Source of the DNA: an uncultured Gammaproteobacteria bacterium
Lineage (GTDB): Bacteria; Pseudomonadota; Gammaproteobacteria; GCA-001735895
Assembly (NCBI GenBank): GCA_947259485.1
Contig: CAMYLU010000006.1
Coordinates: 1 to 64,000 of the forward strand
Reading direction: 5' to 3'
DNA: 64,000 bases
In this document: positions 25,518-34,959 of the stretch, in pieces
How positions within the stretch are numbered: the stretch's first letter is position 1
How the letters are laid out: each line of letters opens with the position of its first letter
Made by a program: the position numbers and the translations under genes
The notes under the pieces: generated by a model
Told to the model about the DNA's origin: nothing
Seen by the model: only the letters and a program-made list of their open reading frames with translations
The model's database searches: none

Positions 25518-26825
25518 TCAGGCAAACCACCAGCGACTTGCACCTCTGGCACCATCCACCTGCCAACTGGCAGCGAGATTGCCGGTATGCCGAACTTTCT
25601 TGTTGCGGGCGTAAACGAAATTGGCAAACATCGGGATGACGGTACCGCCGTCGTCACGCGCGATCTGGCACATTTCGCTGTACATCTCGGCGCGCTTGGT
25701 ATCATCCAGCTCGGATTTCGCCTGTCTCAACAACACGTTGAAGCGCTTGTTCTGCCAGTGCGACTCGTTCCAGGCCGCGTCATCCTTGTAAGCCAGGCTG
25801 AACATGACATCTGGCGTCGGCCGCGCACCCCATTGCACCATGCACCATGGCTTCTTCAACCAGATGTCCGAATAGTAACCGTCGTTCGGCGCGCGCTTGA
25901 CGTTGATATCGATCCCGGCCGCCTTGTGGCCTGGTCGGGATCATACTTACGCTGCGGTATATCTTCGGGCCAGTAGGGCATATTGGGTGACACGTGGAAG
26001 TCATTGCCCGGGGTTGCCGCGCCGAAAGCGATTTTCTCGATGATTTCCTCGCGATTCATCGCGAGTTTCAGCGCTGTGCGCACATCGACGTTATCGAACG
26101 GCGCAACGTCGCAAAACATCGGCATGGTAATGGCCGATCCACTGGGCACATTGTCGATTTCGATATTCTTGTCGCGTTTCAGCAGTGACAGGGTTTTCAG
26201 CTCGAGCTGGGTTATCGCATCGACATCGCCGGTGACCAGCGCGGTCTGGCGCGCGTTCGGGTCGTTCAACACGCAGATCGGCGTTACCACCGGATAGCTT
26301 GACCGTTATCGAGTGCTTGTTGTTCTTGACGATATCGACCACGTCGGCAAGCAGCGCCTTGGCGGCCGAGGTCGTCTTTTCGCCGCGATGATGGTTTAGC
26401 GAAGCGATGGCATCTTCCGCTGTAAAGGGCTTGCCGCTATGGAAGGATGCATTCTTGTCGAGTTCGAAGGTCCACTCGGAAGCGTCATCGGATGCCGACC
26501 AGGAACTTGCCATATCCGGCCCTAGGCCATTGGTCGGCGTGATCATGGTCAGGTAACTGCGATGGGTGTGTGCAAGCTGGATCATCGCAAAACTCAGGTA
26601 GGTGCCGGGATCGTAGTTGTCCGACGTATTGCCATCGTGTGCTCCGAGACGGAACTTACCGCCGCGCTTGGGCGTCGCCGCCGCTACCTCGCTGGTCCAG
26701 AGTCCGGATGCCAGGGGGATCGTCATGCCCGCCGCGACGGCGAAACGCATAAAGTCACGACGACCCAACTTGCCGCTTTTTGCGTCCTGGGTCAGCAACT
26801 CTTTGAATTCTTTTTTAGTACTCAT
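25518..26825 (-). pseudogene. Broken ABC importer substrate-binding protein gene
   Basis: Three frames together give one dipeptide-family binding protein. Frame 1 (from 26825) carries AGGAG, a Tat signal (GRRDFMRF) and residues to NADL near 184. Frame 2 resumes at LNDPNARQTALVTGDVDAI (open from about 26290) and runs to YDPDQA near 25925. Frame 3 resumes at KAAGIDINVKRAP and runs through WLKKPWCMVQWGARP to the natural end RWWF. Compared with family members I remember, roughly 60 residues are missing at the first junction and roughly 35 at the second. These are out-of-frame internal deletions rather than single-base shifts. The genes around it are intact, so this is recent decay or an assembly error. 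Confidence 0.85.
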
Positions 26826-27024
26826 TGAACATCTCTCCTCGGTTTTACTTCAACTAGTTTTTATAAATTTATAATAATGCAAACATAATTCATTTGCATT
26901 TATAAGGTTATTACACCGCAAATATTACCTGATTGTTATCAAAGTTTCGAGTATTGAGATTCGATTCTGTGAAAAGACGCAAATTAACAGCCGTAATCAC
27001 AGCAATTGACTGGGCTGGTGTATG

Positions 27025-28212
27025 TTATCGAATGATTAAAGTTTCGGGGGTCCGGTGCGTCAGGTTTTCCGCGCCGTCATCGGTGAGCAACACGGTGTTG
27101 GAGATGAAATAGTCGACGACATCCGTATTGGTAAACCACGAATGGGCATGGAAGGTCATCCCGGTCTTAAGCTCCCTGGCACTGCCTGGCTGCAGGCTTG
27201 TGACCATGCTGCCACCGGTCCAGCTCGGCGGGAAACCGATACTCACCATGTAGCCGCAATGGTGCCGGTTATAATCCACCAGGCCGGCACTGTCGGCAAC
27301 ATCCTTCCAGGCTTGATAAACCTCACCGGCAGTGGCGCCGGGTATAAGGGCATCGCGAATAGCCTGCATCCCCCGTATGGCAAGCTCCGCGGAGCGTTCG
27401 GCACCGGGCGGGGCGGCACCCACGTAAACCAGGCGTCCCATTGGTGCCTGGTACTTGCGATAAGCTCCGCCAACCTCAAGGAATACCGCGTCACCATTGT
27501 GAAAAATATCACCGCGCCAGGTAGTATGCTCCTCGCCAAGACGGGTGGTCGGCCGGATGAAAGGACCGAAACCGGGGTACTCGCTGCCCGCCAGGATCAT
27601 GGCCCGGTTGCACTCCGCGGCCACCTCGTAGTCGCTGGCGCCATCACCAATCGCCTCGATCGCGGCCAGGGTTCCGGCATCGGCCGCCGCGGCCGATTTA
27701 CGCGTGTACTCCTGCTCCAGTGGGGATTTGACCAGGCGCAGGTCATCGATAATACCTGATCCATCCGACCAGTCTGCTCCCGGAACAGCCGCCAGAATCA
27801 ACTCGTAGATACGCGGTGTCATGAACAGGCTACGCTTTTCGATGCCAAGCCTGGCGTTTGCGAGACCCCGGTCGTTCAAGCTCTTCAATACGTAGTCGGA
27901 TAATTCCTCGGTATCGCCGTGACCGTAAAATTCGGCATTTTTGACCTGGTTCTCTACGGTAATACGCTCCATTGCGCGACAGGCCAGCGCCATTTTTCCT
28001 TCAGCGGGCACCACCAGCACATGGCAGGCGAAGAAGCCCCAGTGGTCCAGTCCGGTCAGGTAATAGATATTTTCAGGGACCGAGACCAGGAGTGCATCGA
28101 GGTCCTGTGCTTTCATCATTTGCCTGACTACAGCCAGGCGTTGATCCAGCTCGGTTTCGGGGAATACATTATGATCCATGAGCGTTGCGGCATGCCTGAA
28201 GGATTTAGCCAA
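27025..28212 (-). CDS. M24-fold hydrolase lacking metal ligands, DoeA-like
   Basis: A 395-residue protein with the creatinase N-terminal domain (VSVPENIYYLTGLDHWGFF) and an M24 'pita-bread' domain. The metal ligands of aminopeptidase P are absent: FLEVGGAYRKYQAPMGR replaces the Asp pair, and TFHAHSWF replaces the Glu site. His remains in RHHCGYMVSIGFPPSW. This pattern matches ectoine hydrolase DoeA and creatinase, which work without metal on C-N bonds. The substrate is unknown. It lies upstream on the same strand as the dipeptide importer, which may deliver the substrate. Confidence 0.85.
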   Translation of the reverse strand: MAKSFRHAATLMDHNVFPETELDQRLAVVRQMMKAQDLDALLVSVPENIYYLTGLDHWGFFACHVLVVPAEGKMALACRAMERITVENQVKNAEFYGHGDTEELSDYVLKSLNDRGLANARLGIEKRSLFMTPRIYELILAAVPGADWSDGSGIIDDLRLVKSPLEQEYTRKSAAAADAGTLAAIEAIGDGASDYEVAAECNRAMILAGSEYPGFGPFIRPTTRLGEEHTTWRGDIFHNGDAVFLEVGGAYRKYQAPMGRLVYVGAAPPGAERSAELAIRGMQAIRDALIPGATAGEVYQAWKDVADSAGLVDYNRHHCGYMVSIGFPPSWTGGSMVTSLQPGSARELKTGMTFHAHSWFTNTDVVDYFISNTVLLTDDGAENLTHRTPETLIIR

Positions 28213-28298
28213 AGCATAACGCCAGGGAAGCGTTTGCCCAAGTGATATTCACAATCTTGGTGATTGCCCGGCCGTACTGCCCGCGAACTGGCTTAAAA

Positions 28299-29210
28299 CT
28301 ATTGGGCAGCGACTAGTTGACCGAGCGAATTGTTACGATTGAGGAAGTCGATGGCTTTCGTCTCGGCATCACCGCCGAACAGGAACATTGACATGTGTCC
28401 GCGCCAGCGGTGCAGGTAAAGCTCAGCCTCGATCCCAGCGGCGCGCAGGGCTTCGTAGTAATCGACTGCCTGGTCTTCCGCGACCAGGAAATCTAGCTTG
28501 CCGTGGTAGAGGAAAACCGGGGGATCATCGCTTGATACGTGGAAGGCGGGCGATGCCTCGGCATAGCGTTCCGGCATTTCATGATTATCACCACCCATGA
28601 AGCGCATGACGATGGGACTGCCGGTGTATTTACGTAAATCCGAGGGGATACCACCTGCAACCACGGACCTGATGCGCGGTGGCGAAGCGGCTTCACCGGG
28701 CAGGTGGTTGTCGTCATCAATGCCGCCAATCAAGGCCGCAAGATGAGCGCCGGAAGAATAGCCCCAGGTATTGACGCGCTCGAGATCAAGCCGGTACCGA
28801 TTTGCATTTTCCGCTATCCATTGCAGGGCCTGTTGCAGGTCGTGAAGTTGCGCCGGGTAGGTATACCTGGGTGCAAAGCGATAATTGACATTCAGCACGG
28901 CGTAACCCTGTTGCATCAGTTTGCGGCTGATACCGTCCATATCCCCGCGACTTCGATTTGCCCAGCCGCCGCCATGAATCATCAGCACCACCGGCCGCAA
29001 TCCGCGTTTTTTGGGCAGGTACAGGTCGGCCTCGAGCGGCTCCGGCCATTCGGGGCTGGTGTAAATAATATTTTCTACCATTTGATCGACGGGGTAGGAG
29101 GGTTGCTTTGCTGGTTCGCCGGGGTGGCCGTTCAGGTGGGTGTGGCAACCGGATAACGCGGTTCCTGCTAGCAAAATGAAAGTTGCGGTCAAGGAAGAAC
29201 TGTTCAACAT
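28299..29210 (-). CDS. Lipoprotein alpha/beta hydrolase (esterase-like)
   Basis: A 303-residue hydrolase with a lipoprotein signal ending ALSGC (Cys22). The oxyanion motif HGGGW lies in VVLMIHGGGWANRSRGD, the nucleophile elbow is GYSSGAH, the acid is in GKLDFLV and the His in WRGHMSM, so the triad is complete. It resembles bacterial feruloyl esterase/carboxylesterase-type proteins (BD-FAE). It is probably a cell-surface or periplasmic lipoprotein; the substrate is unknown. Transcribed alone, with about 85 bases to the M24 gene. Confidence 0.9.
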   Translation of the reverse strand: MLNSSSLTATFILLAGTALSGCHTHLNGHPGEPAKQPSYPVDQMVENIIYTSPEWPEPLEADLYLPKKRGLRPVVLMIHGGGWANRSRGDMDGISRKLMQQGYAVLNVNYRFAPRYTYPAQLHDLQQALQWIAENANRYRLDLERVNTWGYSSGAHLAALIGGIDDDNHLPGEAASPPRIRSVVAGGIPSDLRKYTGSPIVMRFMGGDNHEMPERYAEASPAFHVSSDDPPVFLYHGKLDFLVAEDQAVDYYEALRAAGIEAELYLHRWRGHMSMFLFGGDAETKAIDFLNRNNSLGQLVAAQ

Positions 29211-29329
29211 GGCATCGGGCAGCGATTTAGGCTTTTTCGTAACTTGTTACCAATATCTACGTGTCGGATCTACTAATGGATCTATCTAAAAACTGTAAAA
29301 CAATTCACTAAACGACCTGAATCTGGTCT

Positions 29330-30286
29330 TTAGGTAAGACGTTTGCCGGTCGCGATAACCCGCTCACGCCAGGCAGTAATGATCCCTGCCGACCCGATCA
29401 GGAGCATGCCAAGGATTGACTGGCCGGTCGGCCACTGGTCGAAAATTACGCGGCTCCACAGCGCGGCGAAAATCAGGTAACTGAAATCAATCGGCGCCAG
29501 CCAGCTGGCATCCGCGGTCTGGTAAGCACGACTCAGGCAGATATTACCGGTCAGGTTAAGCACCGATGCAAACAATGCAAATCCCGCCACCAGCAGGGTT
29601 AGCTCGGGCCAGCCGATAGCGACAAACGGCATGTTCGCGCGAATCTCTTCCGACAGCGGAAACACGGACAGCAGCAGAATGCCGAGCGTACCGGAGCCGA
29701 TAAAGGCGACACCGACAGCAAATGCCAGCGCCAGCGTGCTTTCGTCACGACAGGCTTTGCGCAAAGTGAGTATATTTGTAGCATAGAAAAAACCGGCCAG
29801 GATCGGCAGAATCTGGACGGTCGAAAAATCATCATCCCAGGGGCTGAGTATGATCGCGGCACCGATGGCGCCGATTAGCAAGGCGGTAATGCGCCAGGGG
29901 CCTACAGATTCTCCCAGGATCGGGCCTGCCAGCAATGACACGAATAATGGATAGGTATACAGTCCCGCCGCCATCTGCGGCACCGTCAAGTAGGGGGCCC
30001 CGGCAAAGAAAAAGAACATGCAAACCGTCAGCAATGCCGCGCGCAGGTAAACCGGACGCCAGTTCCCGGGAACGATCAGGCCGAGGCTTCCGCTCGCCAG
30101 GGCCAGGATAATAATGAAACTGAGGTTGCCGATTGAGCGCAGCGTTTGAAACTGCCAGAACGAGGTATCCGCCGACATCAGTTTGATCAGCGAATCCTGC
30201 AGCGCGAGCGCAAATACACCCATCAACAGCAGGGCAAGCGCGACCACGGGCCGGTCGCCGCCCGGACGTTCGAACAGGCTTTTCAT
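29330..30286 (-). CDS. EamA/DMT family transporter, coupled to the decarboxylase
   Basis: A 318-residue ten-helix member of the drug/metabolite transporter superfamily with two EamA repeats. The first starts near ALALLLMGVFALALQDSLIK and the second at GWPELTLLVAGFALFASVLN. Such proteins export amino acids or amines. The start overlaps the decarboxylase stop by four bases (ATGA), so the two genes are translationally coupled and likely work together, with export of the decarboxylation product the simple guess. Confidence 0.9.
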   Translation of the reverse strand: MKSLFERPGGDRPVVALALLLMGVFALALQDSLIKLMSADTSFWQFQTLRSIGNLSFIIILALASGSLGLIVPGNWRPVYLRAALLTVCMFFFFAGAPYLTVPQMAAGLYTYPLFVSLLAGPILGESVGPWRITALLIGAIGAAIILSPWDDDFSTVQILPILAGFFYATNILTLRKACRDESTLALAFAVGVAFIGSGTLGILLLSVFPLSEEIRANMPFVAIGWPELTLLVAGFALFASVLNLTGNICLSRAYQTADASWLAPIDFSYLIFAALWSRVIFDQWPTGQSILGMLLIGSAGIITAWRERVIATGKRLT

Positions 30287-31749
30287 TCAGCGGTGCCAGA
30301 TAAAACCAGGGATCGACCGATACGCAGCACGCTGTCCAACAATCCCTCGATATGCTCGGCGCGAGTGGCGGGATTTATGATGCATACCCGCAGTACCGGC
30401 CTGCCGTTTACCTGTGTGGCAGACATTAAGTAGTCACCTTCGAGTTGAATGTGTTCCCGAATCATGGTGTTGATCTGGTCGACCGCCGCATCGTCGGTGT
30501 CGACGGGTCGAAACCTGAAGCACAGGATTGAAAGCTGCGGTGCAACAACGAGCTCGAGATCGTCCTGTTGACGAATCAGTTCGGCAAGATACTCGGCACA
30601 CTGCACGTTGTGTAATGCGTTTCGCCCCAGTCTCGGGAGACCATAGCAGCGGAAAGCGAGGTAAAACGGCAACGCGCGGAAGCGGCGCGACAATTCAGGA
30701 GTGATATGGAAAAACATGTATTGCTCTGGAGAATTGTCTTCGCTGGCGTGCAGGTAATCCGCGCTGTCGAAGAAAAGATTGCGCGCCCATTCCGCGTTGC
30801 GGTACAGCAGCAAACTGCCATCCAGCGATTGGAAAAACCATTTGTGCAGGTCCATGACCACGGAGTCAGCCCTTTCGATACCGTGGTAGCGGGGACGTAA
30901 TACCTCGGACATGAGTCCGCCACCACCATAGGCCGCATCAACGTGCAACCAGATACCCTGCGCCTCGCAAATATCGGCGATTTCGTTGAGCGGATCGATG
31001 GCGCCGGTGTTCGTTGTTCCGGCTGAGGCAACGACACAGACGATGTTTTCGAATTGCGTTATGGCCTCGCTAAGTTTATCGATGCGCATGCGGAATTCAG
31101 CGTCTGTGTCGATAGCGACAATATTATCGGTACCAATGCCGAGCATAACCGCGGCGCGCCGGATCGAAAAATGTGCGGCTTGCGAGCATATAATGACTGG
31201 TTTCGAAGCCTGGCTGAACGCACAGATTCCCCTGGCACGATACTCAGGGCCGAATTGTTTTGCTAGTGCGCTGGCAATTCCGGACATGTTGGCCATCGAG
31301 CCGCCGCTAAGGAAAACACCCTCTGACTGTTGCGGAAAATCCACCAGGTCAGCCAGCCAGCGAATCACGGTTTTTTCAATTGTGGTGCCAACAGGTGAGG
31401 CCCAGTAACCTCCGACATTTTCGTTAAGAATGCTCACCATCGCGTGGGCAAGTGGATCGCTGGGCAAACCCGATGGTGCTATCCAGCCGAAGAATCCCGG
31501 GTGGGTATTGCGACGCGGGTATCGATTGGTTACGGTCGTAACCTGTTCGACTAGCTGTTCGAGTGAATCCCCACCGTCGGGGAAGGAGGTATCAATCAGC
31601 GCGGTCACATCAGCTGCGGTCGAGGGTCGTACAATCGGTGAGAGCTTGCGTTGCGCAATCAGCGGGGTGAGGGCCGCATTCAGGTCTATCTCGGCGGCCT
31701 CGGTGAGATCATCTGCGGATGCGAGTGAGGGAGGTTGCGGCCGAGTCAT
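30283..31749 (-). CDS. PLP-dependent group II amino acid decarboxylase
   Basis: A 488-residue enzyme of the glutamate/aromatic/2,4-diaminobutyrate decarboxylase family. The PLP lysine is in VVMDLHKWFFQ; the aspartate contacting the pyridine nitrogen is in LHVDAAYGGGG. The N-terminal HPGFFGWIAPSGLPSDPLA and GGYWASPVGTTIE match the tyrosine/aromatic and diaminobutyrate-type members. The substrate is not determined by sequence reading. The gene is the first of a two-gene unit with an EamA exporter. Confidence 0.93.
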   Translation of the reverse strand: MTRPQPPSLASADDLTEAAEIDLNAALTPLIAQRKLSPIVRPSTAADVTALIDTSFPDGGDSLEQLVEQVTTVTNRYPRRNTHPGFFGWIAPSGLPSDPLAHAMVSILNENVGGYWASPVGTTIEKTVIRWLADLVDFPQQSEGVFLSGGSMANMSGIASALAKQFGPEYRARGICAFSQASKPVIICSQAAHFSIRRAAVMLGIGTDNIVAIDTDAEFRMRIDKLSEAITQFENIVCVVASAGTTNTGAIDPLNEIADICEAQGIWLHVDAAYGGGGLMSEVLRPRYHGIERADSVVMDLHKWFFQSLDGSLLLYRNAEWARNLFFDSADYLHASEDNSPEQYMFFHITPELSRRFRALPFYLAFRCYGLPRLGRNALHNVQCAEYLAELIRQQDDLELVVAPQLSILCFRFRPVDTDDAAVDQINTMIREHIQLEGDYLMSATQVNGRPVLRVCIINPATRAEHIEGLLDSVLRIGRSLVLSGTAE

Positions 31750-31773
31750 TTATTAAGATTTCAATCCTTTTTT

Positions 31774-32220
31774 CTAGGGAGTACCCCTTGTTTTCATCTC
31801 CAATTGTCGCATGGGCATCGAATCGATTAAATCAAAAAGTGTCTTCGCATTAACTGCGCTCGTACGCGTAAGTTTGAGGGTTCCATCTTTTCCGATTAAC
31901 AATACCTTGAACGAGGCTGGGTCAATGGAGAAGTCTCGATAAAACGAGTCTGCACTGATTGCTGGTGATGGTTTGCCATCGATTGTGACTGAATGCCCCG
32001 GCAGCAGCTGCAACACGACAAGATCACGATCTTTGAGTCCCGCCGCTGATGCGTCCAGGAATTTTTGCTGTGCGATGAACCCGGGGTGGTCTCGATTCGG
32101 CGTGAATACCAGCAGCACCCGGCTTTGCCAGGTATAACGTTCGAGCAGGTCATCGCCGGCAACAGAACTTTGGTTAAACAGGTTTAGCATGAGGACCGCC
32201 GCGATGGCGTTTATTTTCAT
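31774..32220 (-). CDS. DUF4174 exported protein
   Basis: A 148-residue protein with a short signal peptide (INAIAAVLMLNLFNQSSVAG) and the DUF4174 fold: YTWQSRVLLVFTPNRDHPGF, then FSIDPASFKVLLIGKDGTLK and the conserved ending SMPMRQLEMKTR. It is thioredoxin-like in outline but lacks a CxxC. The function is unknown. Located between ubiG and the decarboxylase on the minus strand, it could be the end of the fol-ubiG transcript. Confidence 0.86.
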   Translation of the reverse strand: MKINAIAAVLMLNLFNQSSVAGDDLLERYTWQSRVLLVFTPNRDHPGFIAQQKFLDASAAGLKDRDLVVLQLLPGHSVTIDGKPSPAISADSFYRDFSIDPASFKVLLIGKDGTLKLTRTSAVNAKTLFDLIDSMPMRQLEMKTRGTP

Positions 32221-32238
32221 TGATCTGCCAGCGAAGCC

Positions 32239-32997
32239 TCAAGTCTGCAGGTCCCGGGTTGGGGTGTCGGAGACCGCAGAAATCATGTAGTTAACGGCAA
32301 CACGATTACTCAGGCTGAACTGCCTGGTGAAAGGATTGATGCGTACCCCGGTTGTTGCCGTTACTTCCAGGCCGCGACGATTCAGCAGGCGCTGAAGCTC
32401 ACCCGGCCGCACAAATTTACGCCAGGAGTGGGTTCCTTTTGGTAACCAGCCGAGAATGTACTCGGCTCCCACGATAGCGAACAGCCAGGACAGCAGGTTG
32501 CGATTGATGGTCGCAACAAACATGATGCCGTTCGTATTAACCAGGTCGGTGCAGGCGGACATGAACAGGGGCAGGTCAGCAACGTGTTCCACCACTTCCA
32601 TGTTGAGAACAACGTCGTATTTAACACCGCGCTCAACAATTTCTTCAACGCCGACGTATTCATAATCGATGGTCAGATCTTTGTTAGCGCTGTGCAGGCG
32701 GGCAACGTTAATACTTTTTTCGACCACGTCGATACCGTGGACGGTCGCGCCCAGCTTGGCCATGGACTCGGATAGTATGCCGCCACCACAACCAATATCG
32801 ATGACGTGGATACCGGCCAGGGGTTTTTCAGCTTCGGGGCGTCTTCCGAAGTGAGTGCAGATCGAGTGCCTGAGATACTGGACTCTTAGCTCGTTGAGTC
32901 GGTGCAGGGGCCAGAATTTGCCCTGTCGATCCCACCACTGCTCTGCGAGCCGGTCGTAGTAAGCAATCTCGCTCGGTTCGATAGTACCTGTTTTCAT
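32239..32997 (-). CDS. ubiG: Ubiquinone biosynthesis O-methyltransferase
   Basis: A 252-residue class I methyltransferase that performs both O-methylations in ubiquinone synthesis. The SAM motif is VIDIGCGGGILSESMA (about 70-85), followed by GIDVVEKSI. The opening YYDRLAEQWWDRQGKFWPLH and later WLPKGTHSWRKFVRPGEL are diagnostic of UbiG. It starts 6 bases after the folE stop on the same strand. A ubiquinone-type respiratory chain fits the Nqr complex encoded at 40.4-46 kb. Confidence 0.96.
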   Translation of the reverse strand: MKTGTIEPSEIAYYDRLAEQWWDRQGKFWPLHRLNELRVQYLRHSICTHFGRRPEAEKPLAGIHVIDIGCGGGILSESMAKLGATVHGIDVVEKSINVARLHSANKDLTIDYEYVGVEEIVERGVKYDVVLNMEVVEHVADLPLFMSACTDLVNTNGIMFVATINRNLLSWLFAIVGAEYILGWLPKGTHSWRKFVRPGELQRLLNRRGLEVTATTGVRINPFTRQFSLSNRVAVNYMISAVSDTPTRDLQT

Positions 32998-33003
32998 ACA
33001 GCC

Positions 33004-33684
33004 TCAGGCAAGAAATTCTGCGCGTGTTTTATGTCGTGCCTTGAAGATGCCGCCCAGTGCCGTGGTCTGGGTGCGTGAATTGGCATCCATGACGCCTCGG
33101 GATTTGACGCAGTAATGGGTGGCATCGATGCTGATGGCTACGTCGTCAGTTTCGAGCAACGTCTGTAAGGCGACCAGTACCTGTTGCGTCAGCCTTTCCT
33201 GAACCTGGGGTCGCTGCGCAAAAAATCTGACGATGCGATTGATCTTGGAAAGTCCGATTATCTTGTTCTTCGGAATGTAGGCTACCTTGGCGGTGCCATC
33301 GATGGTTACGAAGTGGTGTTCACAGGTGCTGGTCAGGCTGATATCGCTTACCTTGACCATTTCCTCAACCCCCATCTTGTTGTCAATGACGGTAATTTTG
33401 GGGAAATTAAAATAATCGAGACCCCCGAAAATTTCATCGACATACATTTTTGCGATGCGATGTGGCGTTTCGGATAGGCTATCGTCGTGTAGATCCAGAC
33501 CGAGGGTCCTGGCAATCTCAGTGAAGGATTTCTTGATACGCTGATATTTCTCATCACGTTCGTACTGATGGGGTACCAGCGGTGTTTCAAGTCCGCGCTC
33601 AACCAGAGCATGACGCACCAGGTCTGCTTCAAGGGAGTAAGGTGACGGAATGTCCGTAGCCGAGTGCGCAAGATTGGTATTCAT
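33004..33684 (-). CDS. folE: GTP cyclohydrolase I
   Basis: A 226-residue enzyme that converts GTP to 7,8-dihydroneopterin triphosphate. Zinc ligands are in [13 protein letters not shown] and [10 protein letters not shown], both Cys and His present. The substrate loop QVQERLT and the C-terminal RAEFLA match the type IA enzyme. Upstream ribosome site AAGGAAG. It follows folM after 47 bases and precedes ubiG by 6. With folX and folM it should feed tetrahydromonapterin synthesis. Confidence 0.96.
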   Translation of the reverse strand: MNTNLAHSATDIPSPYSLEADLVRHALVERGLETPLVPHQYERDEKYQRIKKSFTEIARTLGLDLHDDSLSETPHRIAKMYVDEIFGGLDYFNFPKITVIDNKMGVEEMVKVSDISLTSTCEHHFVTIDGTAKVAYIPKNKIIGLSKINRIVRFFAQRPQVQERLTQQVLVALQTLLETDDVAISIDATHYCVKSRGVMDANSRTQTTALGGIFKARHKTRAEFLA

Positions 33685-33731
33685 AATTCTTCCTTTTCTA
33701 GTGGTTTGATTGTCTGTTTTTTAGATTCGGT

Positions 33732-34472
33732 TCAACAAGCCTGGGCTAGATGCCGTCCACCGTCCAGGGCAATGGTTTTGCCGGTGAGGTAACTGCTTTC
33801 GAGGATGTAACGAATGGCATTTACGCCTTCCGCTTCACCGGGGGCAATTCCCAGCAAAGACTTTTTCAGCGCTTTCTCTCGATAGGCGTCATCGTCATCG
33901 GGTTTGAACATCAGCAGCGCGGGTGCGATGCTGTTGACCTTGACCAATGGTGCGAATTTACTCGCAAATGACAGCGTAAGGTTATCGAGCGCCGCTTTGC
34001 TGGCGGCGTAGGCGATGTGCTTCTTGCTGCCGGTGCCGGCCACGTAGTCGCTCATGTGAATCACGTCCGCATGGCCCTCGAGTTCGCCGTTACGTCGCAG
34101 CAGTTCCCCGCATGCCTGGTTCAGCAGGTAGGGTGCCATGACGTGCACATTGAGCATACGCTGCAACACAATACTATCCGGGTGCTCGTCGCCCTCCGGT
34201 ATCCATTCCGAGGCGTTATGGATGAGGGCTCTGACGGAGTGGAATCGGCCACGCAGCTTGTCCGTAAATTGCAGGATACCGGCTTCATCACTGAAATCGG
34301 CCTGGATGGTTTCAATGCCTTTTTGCTTTAGGAGGTCCAGGGTTGGACGTGTCTTGCGATAGGTGATGACGACCGGGTAATTGTCTTCACGCAATGCCAA
34401 TGCGGCGGCAAGTCCCAGCCTCTGCGCACCCCCGGTGATGACGATAGGGGCGGTAGTAGTATCGGCAGCCAC
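33732..34472 (-). CDS. folM: Dihydromonapterin reductase
   Basis: A 246-residue short-chain dehydrogenase. It has the Rossmann motif TGGAQRLGLA near the N-terminus, the HNASEW segment and the active-site YAASKAALDNL. The N-terminal YRKTRPTLDLL and C-terminal GGRHL match FolM, which reduces dihydromonapterin (and dihydrofolate weakly) with NADPH. It lies four bases after folX and ahead of folE, an arrangement like the fol clusters of Pseudomonas. Tetrahydromonapterin is the cofactor of phenylalanine hydroxylase in those bacteria; no phhA lies in this window. Confidence 0.93.
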   Translation of the reverse strand: MAADTTTAPIVITGGAQRLGLAAALALREDNYPVVITYRKTRPTLDLLKQKGIETIQADFSDEAGILQFTDKLRGRFHSVRALIHNASEWIPEGDEHPDSIVLQRMLNVHVMAPYLLNQACGELLRRNGELEGHADVIHMSDYVAGTGSKKHIAYAASKAALDNLTLSFASKFAPLVKVNSIAPALLMFKPDDDDAYREKALKKSLLGIAPGEAEGVNAIRYILESSYLTGKTIALDGGRHLAQAC

Positions 34473-34476
34473 GGCT

Positions 34477-34881
34477 CTAGCTCCTGGTTGCGCTCAAAGT
34501 GACCGAGACCGAATCGGCGAAGCGCAAAGCATGGGGTTTGTCTACCCTGACTTCCGCGTAGCTGACCTGTTCGGAATCGGAGGCGATCGCGAGCAAATCC
34601 GCCGCCAGTTTTTCCAGCAGGTGAAAATGGCCGTTCTCGATGTGATGGATCATGCGCTTGGTAATGTTCTTGTAGTTTAACGCGTCGTCCTGGTCGTCGC
34701 TGATGAAGGCAGCGTCTGCGCGGTAGTGGATCTCGGCGTTCACGATCACGTCCTGCTGCTTGGTTTTCTCATCCGGATTGAATCCGATGAAGGTACGCAG
34801 GCGCAGGTTGCTGATGTTGATTTTGGCCTCGCTGATGCTCGTTGGCTTGGCAAGGCTACGTATGTTGGGCACAGTCGTCAT
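34477..34881 (-). CDS. folX: Dihydroneopterin triphosphate 2'-epimerase
   Basis: A 134-residue T-fold enzyme that epimerises dihydroneopterin triphosphate to the monapterin form. The diagnostic segments are INISNLRLRTFIGFNPDE, the ALNYKNITKRMIHHIE block, HLLEKLAADLLAIA and VDKPHALRFADSVSVTL, close to E. coli FolX rather than FolB. An N-terminal extension of about 15 residues precedes the core. It is the first gene of folX-folM-folE-ubiG on the minus strand. Confidence 0.93.
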   Translation of the reverse strand: MTTVPNIRSLAKPTSISEAKINISNLRLRTFIGFNPDEKTKQQDVIVNAEIHYRADAAFISDDQDDALNYKNITKRMIHHIENGHFHLLEKLAADLLAIASDSEQVSYAEVRVDKPHALRFADSVSVTLSATRS

Positions 34882-34959
34882 GTGTGGACTCTTTTTTCAG
34901 GTTAAAAACAGGTACGTGATAGCTACTGTTTTGGATCACAGGAGTCAGTCTGCCCGATT

